This document shows positions 48,588-59,307 of a DNA stretch of 64,000 nt, piece by piece; the first letter of the stretch is position 1; each line of letters begins with the position of its first letter. A program made the translations under genes and the position numbers. The stretch lies in NCBI GenBank assembly GCA_024734495.1, contig JALMQS010000621.1:1054001-1118000 (forward strand), read 5' to 3'. The DNA is from Forficula auricularia. Taxonomy: Eukaryota; Arthropoda; Insecta; Dermaptera; Forficulidae. Below the pieces are notes generated by a model. It saw only the letters and a list, made by a program, of their open reading frames with translations. It searched no databases and was not told where the DNA came from.

Positions 48588-48646
48588 TGCATCGAGCAGA
48601 GGACAACCTCATTGATTTCTCTTAATGAATCGACAACTCTTTTTAT
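48588..48646 (-). repeat. AGCAGA module, type 2
   Basis: GCATCGAGCAGAGGACAACC, CATTGATTTCTCTTAATGA and TCGACAACTCT give the type 2 module read on the minus strand. Compare 52965-53035. Confidence 0.6.
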
Positions 48647-48695
48647 TAATTAACAATTATAAATTCTTTAAGTAATCTAACTTGAATATTTATTT

Positions 48696-48733
48696 TACTA
48701 ACTCAATTTTTTTTTCTTTTGTTTCAGGTAAGC
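48696..48733 (+). promoter_or_regulatory. candidate recursive splice site (or strong 3' splice site)
   Basis: TACTAAC (48696-48702), the strongest form of the branch-point consensus, is followed by a 20-nt pyrimidine tract and TTTCAG, with GTAAGC immediately after (CAG 48725-48727, GTAAGC 48728-48733). Juxtaposed CAG and GTAAG is the hallmark of zero-length recursive splicing sites in long insect introns. It could instead be an ordinary acceptor or chance. Confidence 0.45.
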
Positions 48734-48754
48734 ATCATTTCTGTTTCGTAATTT

Positions 48755-49105
48755 ATGAACACAAAGATGACACGTAAGAAAAAATTTATTTTCAATTTTA
48801 TATCAAATAAATTTGAAATTCCTTTCTCATTTAGTTCAAATATTTCAGTGGATTATATGGATTATGCTCTAATTTTTAAAAGTGAAGTTTATTACGCTTA
48901 TAAATCAAAAGAAACATTTTTTTCTTTGAAAAACATTTCAATGGGAAGTTCTTATGAATATAACACTGAATCATTTTGTGGCTCACAAATAATTATTTCC
49001 GACAATTCAAATTATAATCGGTTACTTTCTAAAATCTTTAGGATATTAAGCTTAAGGTCTTTTGTAATTTTCATCTTTATAATTAAATTAAATATACACA
49101 TTTAG
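48755..49105 (+). CDS. hypothetical 116-codon ORF of uncertain reality
   Basis: An open frame from ATG to TAG lies 22 bp past the GTAAGC of the splice-like site. The product is rich in Ser, Tyr, Phe, Ile and Lys, has a basic start (MNTKMTRKKKFIF) and a hydrophobic C-terminal stretch (RSFVIFIFIIKLNI) that could span a membrane. I recognise no domain. AT-rich DNA yields such frames by chance with some frequency, and no paralogue occurs in the window. Confidence 0.2.
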   Translation: MNTKMTRKKKFIFNFISNKFEIPFSFSSNISVDYMDYALIFKSEVYYAYKSKETFFSLKNISMGSSYEYNTESFCGSQIIISDNSNYNRLLSKIFRILSLRSFVIFIFIIKLNIHI

Positions 49106-49400
49106 TCCTTATCAAATCCTGGTCTAAACGATCGTATGTCTTTTGATATGATACGAAGAAAAATACAGACCGTCGTGGGACTGTCGGTAGAAGCTTTGCT
49201 TCTTCGTCGTTGATATACATTGTCCATTGATTACAAATAATAAAATAATAAAAATAAAAAATATTAAATAAAAAAAAAAAATCAATTATAATAATGAAAT
49301 AAGATGTCGGAAACAGAATTTTTTGCAAATAATAAATTTATAAATAAATTATAAAAACATTTACAGAATATGTATTGAAAAATATGTAAACAATTGAAAT

Positions 49401-50100
49401 CTATTGTGTTTGTATCATAGAAACTATAGGTTTGTGATAACTGAAATAAGACACGTAAATTTGTGATTCAATATTTTGTGAATATCTTGAAAAAACTGCA
49501 TCAATGGTGGTTCCATATTTAGTTATAGATGCTTCTGGGTCATTGCTTAATTTTAAATCAAATTTATTCAATAGAAATAATTTTAAGCGATCTGATTTTG
49601 GATCTGCAAAGTTAACATTGAAATCCCCAGCCAAAATTAGTGGAAGCTGATTGAAATGTTTACCAAGTAAAAGAGAACCCTCTTTAGAATATTCTAGAAG
49701 TCCACAATGAAATAAAAATTCTATGTCTTCCAATTTAGAATTCGGTGAAATATAAATGACTACTATGACTATTTCAACGTTATTGTCTATTTTGCACATA
49801 CATGCACAGATATTTCCAATAATTGTCCGTCTAACGTTTATATCACTAGTATTTGACGTGGTTGTTTCAATATTCGGAGTAATAATATTTGTTTTATCAT
49901 TTAAATTTTTGTAAATTGCTACTCCACTTGCTCGAACATCACTTCGTTTGTATTGAACAATACAGTCGAAATTAGGTACATCATAATGTTCATCATTACC
50001 CATCCAGTAGTAGTACATTAATATTTCTAATAACTGTATCTGTGAAATCATTTTTGTGACATTTAATACTCTGGCAGTTGAAAGCTAAAATTGAAAGTTC
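49401..50100 (-). pseudogene. Helentron-type endonuclease/exonuclease/phosphatase domain, frameshifted
   Basis: The main frame (50051-49401, 217 codons) carries an EEP-fold nuclease. PLILAGDFNVNFADP holds the Asp-x-Asn metal site, then come TKYGTTIDAVFSR and YVSYFSYHKPIVSM with the terminal catalytic His. The N-terminal strand lies in another frame just upstream (50100 downward: ELSILAFNCQSIKCHKNDF, with the expected Asn), and frame changes at about 50010. The segment that should hold the catalytic Glu (ETW-like) is missing at that junction, so the enzyme is dead. The YHKP ending is one I associate with nucleases fused to Helentron Rep-helicases in arthropods. The helicase is not present here. 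Confidence 0.75.
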
Positions 50101-50104
50101 TTTG

Positions 50105-50340
50105 CTATTGTGCTCTCTCTCGCTTGACCTGGCCTGCCCCTTCACCCGCCCTCTCTCACTTCCCCTACCAGCAGCCCAGAATCGAGCGGAGTGGGAATCT
50201 TACGGGGGTCGCTTTTTTCCCATTTAGGCCTTGCCCAGCGCGCTTTAAGAAGCAAAGCTTTAAAGACATCGACCTAAAAAAATTCGGGTACAAAACACTA
50301 AAATACTGTACACAAGACTTGATATTAAAATAATATTTTT
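50105..50340 (-). other. GC-richer leader upstream of the EEP remnant
   Basis: This region (CCTGGCCTGCCCCTTCACCC and neighbours) is compositionally unlike its surroundings. It may be the linker or upstream part of the same element. No protein blocks could be read. Confidence 0.3.
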
Positions 50341-50349
50341 AAAATACAA

Positions 50350-51640
50350 ACTTCTTTAATTTCTTTTAAGGGCCGTTTTTTGTTTTGTTTTTAAACTGCC
50401 AAAAAAGGATGGGTAAATTTGCCTCAGCTCACATTCTGGCTTGGGACATTAGAGTTCGAAATGCGAGTATTGGTATATCATTATATCTTAATATTAAAAA
50501 AAAAATACTTTTACTTTATTTGCCTTACTAAAGCTTAAGAATGACACTTCAACTGTCAGCTCAATATACTATATACACTTTATTAGTACTTTAAGATTCT
50601 ATTCTGAAACACAACGCATGCACTCTCTATGAAATTGATCGATCTCATTTTAAATGTGAAAAGGAGATGTTAGATATTATATGAAATTTGAATTTAAAAT
50701 TTCACTAACTTATGCGAATCCCCATTTCTTCGATATGATTACTTCTCTGTAAGTAAAAAATTACTTAGCGTACACTTCTTGACCGTAAACTTTCTCTTTA
50801 GTTTAACAGCATTTAATTTTGTAAAATTCCACTGATAAAAGATATCATTTTTTTCCTAAAAACAAGATTTCTATTACTACACAAAGAATCCCCATTTTAA
50901 TTTTTTGTATAGCAAAAGAAATAAAAGTTCGAATTAAAGAAATAAATTATTGCCTTGAATAGAATGAAAAACTATCATTTATCATTTTCTCTACATAATG
51001 AACGATTATTTTTATTAGCTAGTCGAGGAAAGCAGCCATTCATTTCAAAATTTATTACATTCCGACACAAATTACGAACAAATTAGTTGGCCATTTGATG
51101 GAATAGGGAGGACGTTTTTCATTCAAGTAAATTGGATTAGCGAAATCATAATATTGTTTTAATGAAGTTTAATTTCATCGCTCTTTGATTAATTTATTTG
51201 GTTTTCTTTCTCTTTGCAATCTCTTTTTCATAAATAAATAATGAGGAAAATCCTTTGAAATCGCCTTTGTAAGTGTTTTAATTATTATTAGTCGGTACCC
51301 CCCGGAGGCAGGCGAAGCCTAGTAATGAATTCTCTCAAACCATTTTTTGCTCATTGTGTTAAAAAATGATTAAACACAAAGAAAAATAATTTTCAATGAT
51401 TATTTTTTTCTGTCTCTATATGTCTGGATTCATATATATATAAAGGATACCAAGTTGTGGGTTTTTTCAAAATGTTCCCACTAAAATTTGAAGAAAATAA
51501 AATAAAAGGAAACAGTGTTGCAAATATGGTCATGGGAAGTGAGTATTTGTTGCTCGATGATCAAGTGATTGTAAAATGAAAAATCATAATGTAAATTTTT
51601 AATATGGAAATAAAATACAAATATATATATAGGATAATTA
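50350..51640. other. no gene seen
   Basis: AT-rich. Nothing recognisable. Confidence 0.5.
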
Positions 51641-52350
51641 AAGAACGGGAAGTCGTAGAAAGTTTGTTCTTCTACATTTTTTTTAATTTAAAGTCTTTTT
51701 CAATCGGTAACTTAAACATTCAATAAGGAAAAGTAATTCCATCGCCATTCTAAAGAGAAAAAAAGTCAAAATTCGAAAGTTTCAATCACCTTTTTTTCAA
51801 CTATTAAATGCTTGGCTGGGTGTTTAAATTTATAATCACTAGACCGCGGAATTTTATAAATGAAGATTTAAATTTTTGAGTGAAATATTTCACGCGATAC
51901 ATATATCTGGGGGGCCCGGGGGCACCTCACAGGGTAGCCAATTGGGCCGGATTTCTAATTTCAGCATTTGGGTTCAATTCCCGAGAAGATAAAAAAACCT
52001 TTTACCAGAAAATTAAAAATAATCCATTCATCTCGGATCTAATAGATGACAACCCTTTGATATTTTCAATATAGAGAATTTTTTAGATTTTGGGTTGTCT
52101 ATAGCTTTGGAATTCTTGTTCAAAACATACTTTTTTCATTAATTTTATTGATATTTTAAGGCCTTGTTATAATATAAAGATATAAGAGCGTACCGAGTCT
52201 TGAAAAAGTTTTCACTTGTTGCCCTATTCAAAAACTTGAATTTATCTCAAGGTATTTCAATAAGAAAATAATATCTTAATAATTTATTATTTTTTATTAG
52301 GGTGGCTCTAACCAGAGATCGTACCAAGTCTTGAAAAAGCTTCCACTTTG
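51640..52350 (+). repeat. dispersed repeat R1, copy 3 (with SINE insertion)
   Basis: GAACGGGAAGTCGTAGAAAG, then TTTTTTAGATTTTGGGTTGT and two copies of a GTACC(G/A)AGTCTTGAAAAAG phrase (about 52191 and 52312) parallel 21090-21440. The family B SINE at 51905 lies inside. Confidence 0.45.
51905..52068 (+). mobile_element. tRNA-SINE family B copy
   Basis: CACCTCACAGGGTAGCCAAT, then a B box GGGTTCAATTCCCG (51970-51983), then the GGATCTAATAGATGACAACC 3' block. This is the best single copy of the family in the window. Confidence 0.75.
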
Positions 52351-52359
52351 TCTTTCAAT

Positions 52360-52930
52360 TTTTTCTCTGTAAATTTCAATTAAGAGGTTTTTAGTGGCAA
52401 ATTGATTTCCGAGCTCAGCCAATCGGACTGATTGTTAAATTCATTAATCAATCGCAATGTGTAGGGGCCATCGCGACATGCGAATCCGATTGCTTTGCTA
52501 ATAATCCTTTCAGATAGGATTGTCAATTTTGATCGTCGGCGATGTGCAAATATTAGTCTAGTTGAATGACAACCGTACCCTTCCACACCATCCGATCCAG
52601 CTGATAAGAACTTTATGGAGGTCTGCCTTGTTGTCACATGTCTTAAATGACTGACTATTCAGCGCCAAGTCCAAATAATAGATATGCAGTTTAATTTAAA
52701 ACAGAGATGGAAGTCTAGCGAATTAATCAAAGCTATTAACTTTTCGGAAACGAGTTCTAATCTAGAGGTCCAAATAAATGGCACTTAATCATGGGGTCTC
52801 TTCACATTCTTTCTCTTTCAAATCAAGTATTCAAGTCAGGCGGATTTTTTTAAGCCAATAAGCATTACGATTTGTTAAATCATTACCTAATCTCTCCTGA
52901 ATTCGAATTTACACAGATAAACTCTTGTAA
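52360..52930. other. no supported gene
   Basis: An 85-codon minus-strand frame (52637-52380) has more balanced composition than its neighbours but shows no family motif. I leave it uncalled. Confidence 0.4.
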
Positions 52931-53058
52931 ACAAGTGGAAATATTGGTAATTTTTAGTAGCAGCAGAAGAGCAGCAGAATTGATGATTCATAAGGAGAAA
53001 TCAATGAGCTTGTCCTCCCCTTGATGCAAATAAAGATACTATATATGGTACATATATA

Positions 53059-53796
53059 TATATTTGTTGTTAGAGTTCGTGCCTGTGATGAAAATATATT
53101 AATAATCTTTAAAGAATTTGGTGTCGGTTCTAGGTGAAACATTTTAATAGATAATAAGTTAAAATATATTTTTCTAGGTGGGTTTCACAAATAAAACAAA
53201 TATATAGTATGTTTTGAGTTTTTTATCTCGATATATATGAGCCCATCATCAGGAGTTACAAAAGAAAACTGATATAATACTGCTCATAACCCGAAATATA
53301 TATCGAGATAAAAAACTCAAAACATATATTTGTTTTATTTGTGAAACCCACCTAGAAAAATATATTTTTACTTATTATCTCGAAAATATATTAGATGAAG
53401 GAGGAGGTATCAGCCAAAGTTGGATGGGCTGGGTTCAATAAAACACTCTGAATAAAACCTTTTGGCCTGAATTTATTTGACCATCTTCAGTTAATTGGGA
53501 GTTATACACAAAATCCGGTACACATTTATGATCAAACCAAGCCTTGTCAAAAATAAAAATTGTAGCTTCATGTAAATTTATATAGAGCACAGGCACGTTA
53601 TAAATTTACATGAAGCTAAAATTTTTATTTTTGACAAGGCTTGGTTCGATCACATATGTGTAAAGCATTTTGTGTCTAACTCCCAATTAACTGAAGATGG
53701 CCAAATAAATTCAGGCCGAAACGTTTTATTCAGGGTGTTTTATTGAACTCAGCGCATCCAACTTTGGCTAATAGCTTCTCCTTCATCTAATAAAAC
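53059..53796 (+). mobile_element. middle element of the nest, foldback family 8 with hammerhead-like motif
   Basis: It is flanked by perfect 12-bp GGTACATATATA (53047-53058 and 53797-53808). A leader of about 43 bp has been split by the inner element. After it come arms of about 190 bp (53394-53580 and 53600-53796), inverted around an AT-rich loop. The motif on plus (53683-53730) is CAATTAA, CTGAAGA, T, GGCC...GGCC, GAAAC, GTT, TTATT. The minus copy (53449-53499) has CTGAAGA, T, GGTC...GGCC and a damaged CAAAAG. It is non-coding. Confidence 0.8.
53102..53381 (+). mobile_element. inner element of the nest, foldback family 7
   Basis: It is flanked by perfect 12-bp GAAAATATATTA (53090-53101 and 53382-53393). 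The leader TTTGGTGTCGGTTCTAGGTG and AAACATTTTAAT is the one found in the mini-elements at 18517, 23890, 57931 and 60611. Arms of about 115 bp follow, with an inverted copy (ATATATCGAGATAAAAAACT in both). On the minus strand CTCCTGATGATGGGCTC (53225-53245) is a CTGATGA core whose GAAAC partner is altered to AAAAC. Confidence 0.8.
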
Positions 53797-54009
53797 GGTA
53801 CATATATAATCAATAAATAAATATATATATAATTTATTAGAGACTATAGCTAGAAAGGTTCGACCTTCATCACCAGCCATTTTAAATAGAAATATCTTAT
53901 CTGCTATATAAATATACATATAAATTCATTATATATAATATGTATATGTTTATATGCACCAAGCAGAGGACAAGCTCAGTGATTTAACCCTACGAAGTGA
54001 AATTATACT

Positions 54010-54300
54010 AGTAAAAGCAATAACCTTTATTATTTTTATTAGTATGCTATTCAAAAGTTAGCCTTGAGACTAATAGGAATTTCTGACGTGTCTTGCACAG
54101 CCAAATTTTCGTAATTTATATACAGCAAACACATTCGCCAACTCGTTTCCCTTAATGACTTTTAGAGTCTTTCGTCCTTATTTCTCCTAACACACTATTT
54201 TAACTCAATCAAGACCCCGAGCACAAGTATCTTTAGAGTCCAACCAAAAATCAGTATTTTTTCCTATTCTATGGGAATCAACCTGACTTGGTGTAAGACT
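54010..54300. other. no gene seen
   Basis: Short spacer without recognisable features. Confidence 0.4.
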
Positions 54301-54303
54301 TTT

Positions 54304-55190
54304 TAGCATCAATATAATTAAAAAATAATACGTACTATTATTATTTGGTTTGCCATTAATTTACTAATGTAAGAAGTACTTTTGAATCAGATAGTTTTTT
54401 GCTATTATTTTGATGAAATTAAAATCAAATTTGACAAACAAGGAAAAATTGAAAGAGAAAGCAAGAAAAAAAGGGTTAAAAATATTGTGAGGGCTAAGAA
54501 ATGTAATCCGTCGGCAACGGATGAGCCAATGTGAAGGTTATAAACTGGATGGATGGGTTTGATGTTTTATCTTCTTAAAAAGACCGACGTCAGGATTTGG
54601 TAAAAATATAAATTGAATAAAACATCTTTTTTTAAGTTCTTCTTATATATATAGTAAGTGAAATCATTACATAATGGACTCAAAAATCCAAGTCAAGTTT
54701 TTCAGTAGAACATGTTTTAAGGTTATTATACGTATTAAGACTATTTTCAGCGACTCGGTGTTTTTGTGTGTGTGCTAAAAGTATTTTAGATCTGTCCTTG
54801 TTGAACAGTTGAACTACTTCCATATTTCCTATTGAAAATTAGAATTTAATACAGCCTAAAAGCTATGCAACAAATCTATCAGATATGGCAATCCATTGAC
54901 TATCCTACAGGTACTTGCAAATGTTCAATGATAAATCACTTTTTTTGAATAAATAAAATAAAATATAAATAGAAAATATTACATTCACGAATAAGATTAT
55001 TTATCAATATAATAAATACTGGGATTTTATAATAATTAGTAAACTCTATTTGATTCTATTCATAACCTATTCTTACATCTCCTTCGCTCTATAGAGAATA
55101 AATAAATTTCTTGATTCTGAAAAAGTTGTATTATTTTGCAGCTATGAACATGTAATAAATTCGAATAATTAAAAATAATTATATATAAAT
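54304..55190 (+). repeat. long dispersed repeat R2, copy 2 (first part)
   Basis: Colinear with 38232-39100, including AATCCGTCGGCAACGGAT, GACGTCAGGATTTGG and CAATCCATTGACTATCCTAC. It breaks off after CATGTAATAAATTCGAAT and resumes at 56250, so about 1.06 kb was inserted later. Confidence 0.75.
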
Positions 55191-55199
55191 TTGATTATA

Positions 55200-55490
55200 G
55201 GATCTAGTCGGGGATCCATCGCTTAAATGGAAAAAGCATCTGAGGGCTTAACGCAGAAGATGTCGGATCGTACCCGGCTGGGTTCTGTCTTTTTTCAACT
55301 CTTGGTTCAGTATCGAAACGAATCTGGTCCCAATTGCACCAAAATAGGGCAGTGACCGGATAAAAGTTTTAACTTTCGCGTTCATCTAACGTTAACATAT
55401 AAACATTCTAAATAAAAATTTATTATTGAATATCTGAACAAAATTAATCTGTTTCGATTCCCCAAAGAATCAGACAGATAGGCATTGTAA
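55200..55490 (+). mobile_element. tRNA-derived SINE, family C
   Basis: ATCGCTTAAATGG (55218-55230) and CGGATCGTACCC (55264-55275) occupy A- and B-box positions in a tRNA-like head. An unrelated body of about 200 bp runs to an (AT)n tract. No second copy is visible in the window, so the boundaries are estimates. Confidence 0.5.
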
Positions 55491-55507
55491 TATATATATA
55501 TATATAT

Positions 55508-56241
55508 CAATGGCGGTTGGTAACTTTTCAACCAGGGGATGCTGTCCAAAAAACTACCTTCATTTTTTGAAACTTTATTTTAATTTTTACTTTTCTTTTG
55601 AAAATTTCAGTTAATACGGCATAATTTTAGTTTTTTTTCAAATTTAATTTTAGATTTTTTAAAAATATATTTTGGGACCTTCGCTCCAAATGGATACTAC
55701 TTTGTGTGAGTGGGGATAAGAATAGGAGTCAGAAATTATTTTTCTAGCAAACTATGACTTATTGTCTATTGCATTCTTAGTTATTTCCGATCTTATATAT
55801 TGCGAGTGGATTAGTCCAAAGATTACTTTTTTTATAATAATAGTTTTTGTAATAATAGTTCCTCAGCGAGAACAATTTTTATTCTACTAAAACTAGTCTA
55901 GACTTGTCGTTGACATGCTTGAACTGGAAGATATACCAGGCACCAGGCAGGGACTTAAAACCTTCTATCGGCACCCTTTTCGGAAAATCATTCATTTTAA
56001 TTGGCCCTTGAAACTATTCAAACATTTTATTTCATTTCGAGAACCAATTTACTTTTCAAAACAATAAATGTTTTTTTTATAGAAATATTTGAAATAAAGG
56101 ATAATTAATAATTTGAAAATTTAAATATATCCTTCTGAAATTTTGAAATTGACCTTATATATGCATTTATGAAAATACTATATATATTTGTAATTTTAGG
56201 GATGCGCCGCATCCATAGCATCCAAGAACTGCACGCCACTG
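55508..56241. mobile_element. hAT (Buster-type) element, 734 bp
   Basis: The ends CAATGGCGGTTGGTAACTTT and AAGAACTGCACGCCACTG are an imperfect inverted pair. The flanks ATATATAT and ATGTATAT match at 7 of 8 with TA in the centre, though the left flank sits in an (AT)n run. It lies within repeat R2 copy 2, and no coding is seen. Confidence 0.7.
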
Positions 56242-56249
56242 ATGTATAT

Positions 56250-56362
56250 AGAAAGGGTTTAAAAAATAATTAATAATTAGTTAAGGTAGGATAGTTTAAG
56301 CTGAAACCAATCTACCTTAACGTTTACCTTGAGGACCTCAAAAAAGGTTATATAACCTTCTT
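56250..56362 (+). repeat. long dispersed repeat R2, copy 2 (second part)
   Basis: GAAAGGGTTTAAAAAATAATT and the following GGTAGG...CTGAAACC...CTACC inverted segment match 39100-39215. It ends at the LINE tail. Confidence 0.7.
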
Positions 56363-57060
56363 AAATAAATAATAAATAAATTTTTATTTCTCTACCTGCT
56401 TAGAGGCATATGTCCTCAGTGACTAGGTCAATCAGGCATCAATACAATTTTAATTAACATATAATAAACAAGTAACTACAAATAAATATGACCTATATCT
56501 ACCTCAGCTAATCTCTGGTTTTGAGAACTAAATAAAATTTTGTACAGTTCTCTGACATTAGGACAAAATTTATAATTGACTTAATCATAGGAGGCAGAGG
56601 ATTTTATAGTCCCAAGTAGTAAAATAGACAGACTGTTCCACAAATCTTTGCCAGATCCTACAAATGAATGGAAATCTACATTTTTCAATAATCTTTTTCC
56701 TAATATCAGCACTACCTAAATAATCTGGTTCGCGAAATCTACTCGTTATTTCCTCCCAACTCCTAAAACCTTTATATGCTTTAAAAACCACTTTCAATTT
56801 AGCCCATTTCCTCCTCTTAAATAAGCTAGTCCCTCCTAACTTACTAATAACTAAAGTCACCCTACTAAACCCATCAAAATTATCCAATACGGCGCTCCTT
56901 TATACCATATCAATTTTCCTCTCTAACCGCTGGGGATGTTTGTTCTAAACCACCAAACAATACTCTAAATTAGGTCTTACTTAAGCTAAATAAACTTTCG
57001 ACTTAACTTCTCTAGATATACCCTTCAAAATTCTAGAAGAATCTTATGGTCGTGCCTAAA
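56363..57060 (-). pseudogene. LINE reverse transcriptase C-terminal remnant, second type
   Basis: On the minus strand VRPNLEYCLVV (a stop where Trp is usual) and NKHPQRLERKIDMV lead into the frame 56887-56585, with LGGTSLFKRRKWAKLKVVFK and WDYKILCLL at its end. R-P-x-L-E-Y and the R..D.E..Q-like stretch are hallmarks of the C-terminal side of LINE RTs. This element differs from the Jockey/CR1-like one at 42.7 kb. At least two in-frame stops and a simple A-rich tail (56365-56390) mark a dead, 5'-truncated copy. Confidence 0.75.
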
Positions 57061-57069
57061 TGTTACAGA

Positions 57070-57915
57070 GTATTTAGTCTTAGCTGTATCAAAATTGTAA
57101 TATTTTATTTGCTATTTTATTTACTTTTAATGAATAATATTTAAAAACTCATCGTTTTTTTTTAATGTTTTTAAATAAATTATTAATTCTTTTATTATAT
57201 CTATTAAAAATAAATACATTTCTTTTATAAAAATAATCTCAAAGGTTTATTAAATATCCAAACGTTTACGAAATTGATTGATAGATTGGGACTGGACAAT
57301 CGACATATAAGATAGAAAACATATTATGCATTTAAAATCTAAAATTTTTGAACAAAAATATTGGATCAGAATAGAAATCTCTAGTCATGCTAGCTAGCCA
57401 TTCAACTAACCTGAGACATAATTTTGACTTTTCTCATCACCGAAATTTAGAAAAAATTTTAACTATAGAAATGATCGTAATTTTAAACAACAAAAATTCA
57501 ATTAATAAAAGGTATAGAAATAAACTGGTTTTCTAATAAATATTTATCAAAAATTCTTAGAGAAATATAGGGACATATATAGGAAATGTAATGAATTAAT
57601 TATAGCCATGCATTATACTATTGCTATTACCTGTATAATTCTTAAAACCAATTTTTTATTAATTCGAAGTCAACTTAGTGGTCTGCAATGTTGAATTTAC
57701 TAGAATATTATAAATGTCTGAAACATGTAGCAAAATCATTTTAAAACATGATTTTTTATCCTTGTCTATTTGACTAAATACTCACGATACCTAAGCAATT
57801 GAAGGGTGTAGAAAATGCACGCTGATGCTGAAATGTTAATATTTTTAAATGGAAGAACTGATTAATTTTTGAGATTTCTTGTTTTACAGCTTCCTTTGAA
57901 AAGTACAGAAAATCA
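57070..57915. other. no gene seen
   Basis: AT-rich. Nothing recognisable. Confidence 0.5.
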
Positions 57916-57930
57916 GGATTAAAATAGAAT

Positions 57931-58021
57931 TATTGGATAAAAAATACTTGGTAAGTATATTTTTATCCAATAATTTTAACAAATGTTTCACCAAGTACCA
58001 ACACCAAATTCCTTAAAAACT
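57931..58021 (-). mobile_element. 91-bp mini-element (same leader as 18517)
   Basis: The minus strand has GGAATTTGGTGTTGGTACTT, GGTGAAACAT and a hairpin of TTATTGGATAAAAA with its complement. The flanks ATTAAAATAGAAT (57918-57930) and ATTAAAACATAAT (58022-58034) match at 11 of 13. Confidence 0.6.
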
Positions 58022-58039
58022 ATTAAAACATAATTTTCA

Positions 58040-59300
58040 AATGTAAGTCTATCGAATAGTTGTAGCTAATTAGCTGAAATATGGCATATATGTATTGATT
58101 AATAAACTGAACCTTTCTGCTAGGGTTCAAATTTCTTGCTCAAACCGTTGGCTGACAAAAAATCCATGGGAAGTATACTTACTGGTTCTTGAAAAAATTT
58201 TACTTATTCCCCAAATTATTATTTGAATTTGGATTTTTTTAATTCACTATGTCAAAAACAATTTTATCACTCGAAAAATTTCTTCTTTTCTCTAAGTTTG
58301 AGCTCACAAGTGTACTCTTACTTTTCGGTACTTTATCAATTCAATTTAATGTCAGATTGTTATTAAAACGTGAAAAGTGAAAGACATCTAGTATACTCAT
58401 TCACAAATTATATTTTACAATTGTTGAATTCCTCTATTGGCGAAAATCGCAATAGTGATAGAATCAATTCAAGATATATAAAATTAATAACGTTTTGTGA
58501 AATCAATGTGAATTCATCCCCCTGACATCTATGGCAAACATATATCGGTGAACAATAACTTTTCTCCTTTACACCGATGGCAATTGACTCTAGTGGATGC
58601 AAATTTTCGCCATAGTTAATATAATTGTTAAGCGTCTAATCAAGAAGAATTTCCTGTCTGAAACAAAATTTAATTTGACAAATCAAGTGACTACTAATAT
58701 TTTGACGGTATTTGTAATTAAGCGACATTTTGATGAGAGTATTCTATTTTCCAATCTGTCTATAAATTATCAGTGTTCTAACGGCTCTAGTTAATTTACC
58801 AATTTCATTTATCTTGTGCCAACAACTGTCTCCACGTTTGACCTCAAATCTGATTTAGTATTTGAACTCCGATACTCTAGTAGGGAAAGCAAATTGATAT
58901 TCCCTTTGTCATTTTCTAAACCACCTGTCATGTTGTGTGGGAACCTAGGGGGAATCAGTTTATTCTACCATCTAGATATCAGCTAAGGGTATATTTAGTT
59001 TACATGGACTAGTAAAGGAGCATGCATCTCTCTGCAATTGATTGGGGAGGTTAAGGGGTAATTGGGAGGTGCGACAGTCCAATAGATTCGCAACAGCTAA
59101 TTTCCTTATGATGTTGCCAGTACAAGCAGAACCTAGCCCATAATAATTACTTAGTCAATCTCTAATGCATGTAAGCCCCCCCCCCCCTTTCCCATGCCGA
59201 CGCCAATGTAGGTATATTCTTGAAATCTAAATTCGACCCACTTTTGGGCACTGCATGTTTTATTATTATTATAATTTAATCTTACTTTTGAATTTTTAAA
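58040..59300. other. no gene seen
   Basis: AT-rich with a poly(C) tract near 59178-59187. No supported gene or element. Confidence 0.5.
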
Positions 59301-59307
59301 ACTTCAT

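Larger units (their letters stand above)
52945..53994 (+). mobile_element. outer element of a three-level nest (type 2 module, family 9)
   Basis: The left module at 52965-53035 (GAGCAGCAGAATTGATGATT, AATCAATGAGC, TTGATGCAAATAAA) faces an inverted one at 53955-53985 (GCAGAGGACAAGCTC). The flanks AAGTGGAAATAT (52933-52944) and AAGTGAAATTAT (53995-54006) match at 10 of 12. The minus strand at about 53846-53880 has TGGTGATGAAGGTCGAACCT and TTCTAGCTATAG, a decayed hammerhead-like motif. The element at 53059-53796 is inserted in it. The original length was about 300 bp. Confidence 0.6.

Noticed and set aside
52380..52637. 85-residue minus-strand frame with balanced composition
   Set aside because: No recognisable domain, no splice or promoter context and no paralogue in the window. 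Not enough to call a gene.
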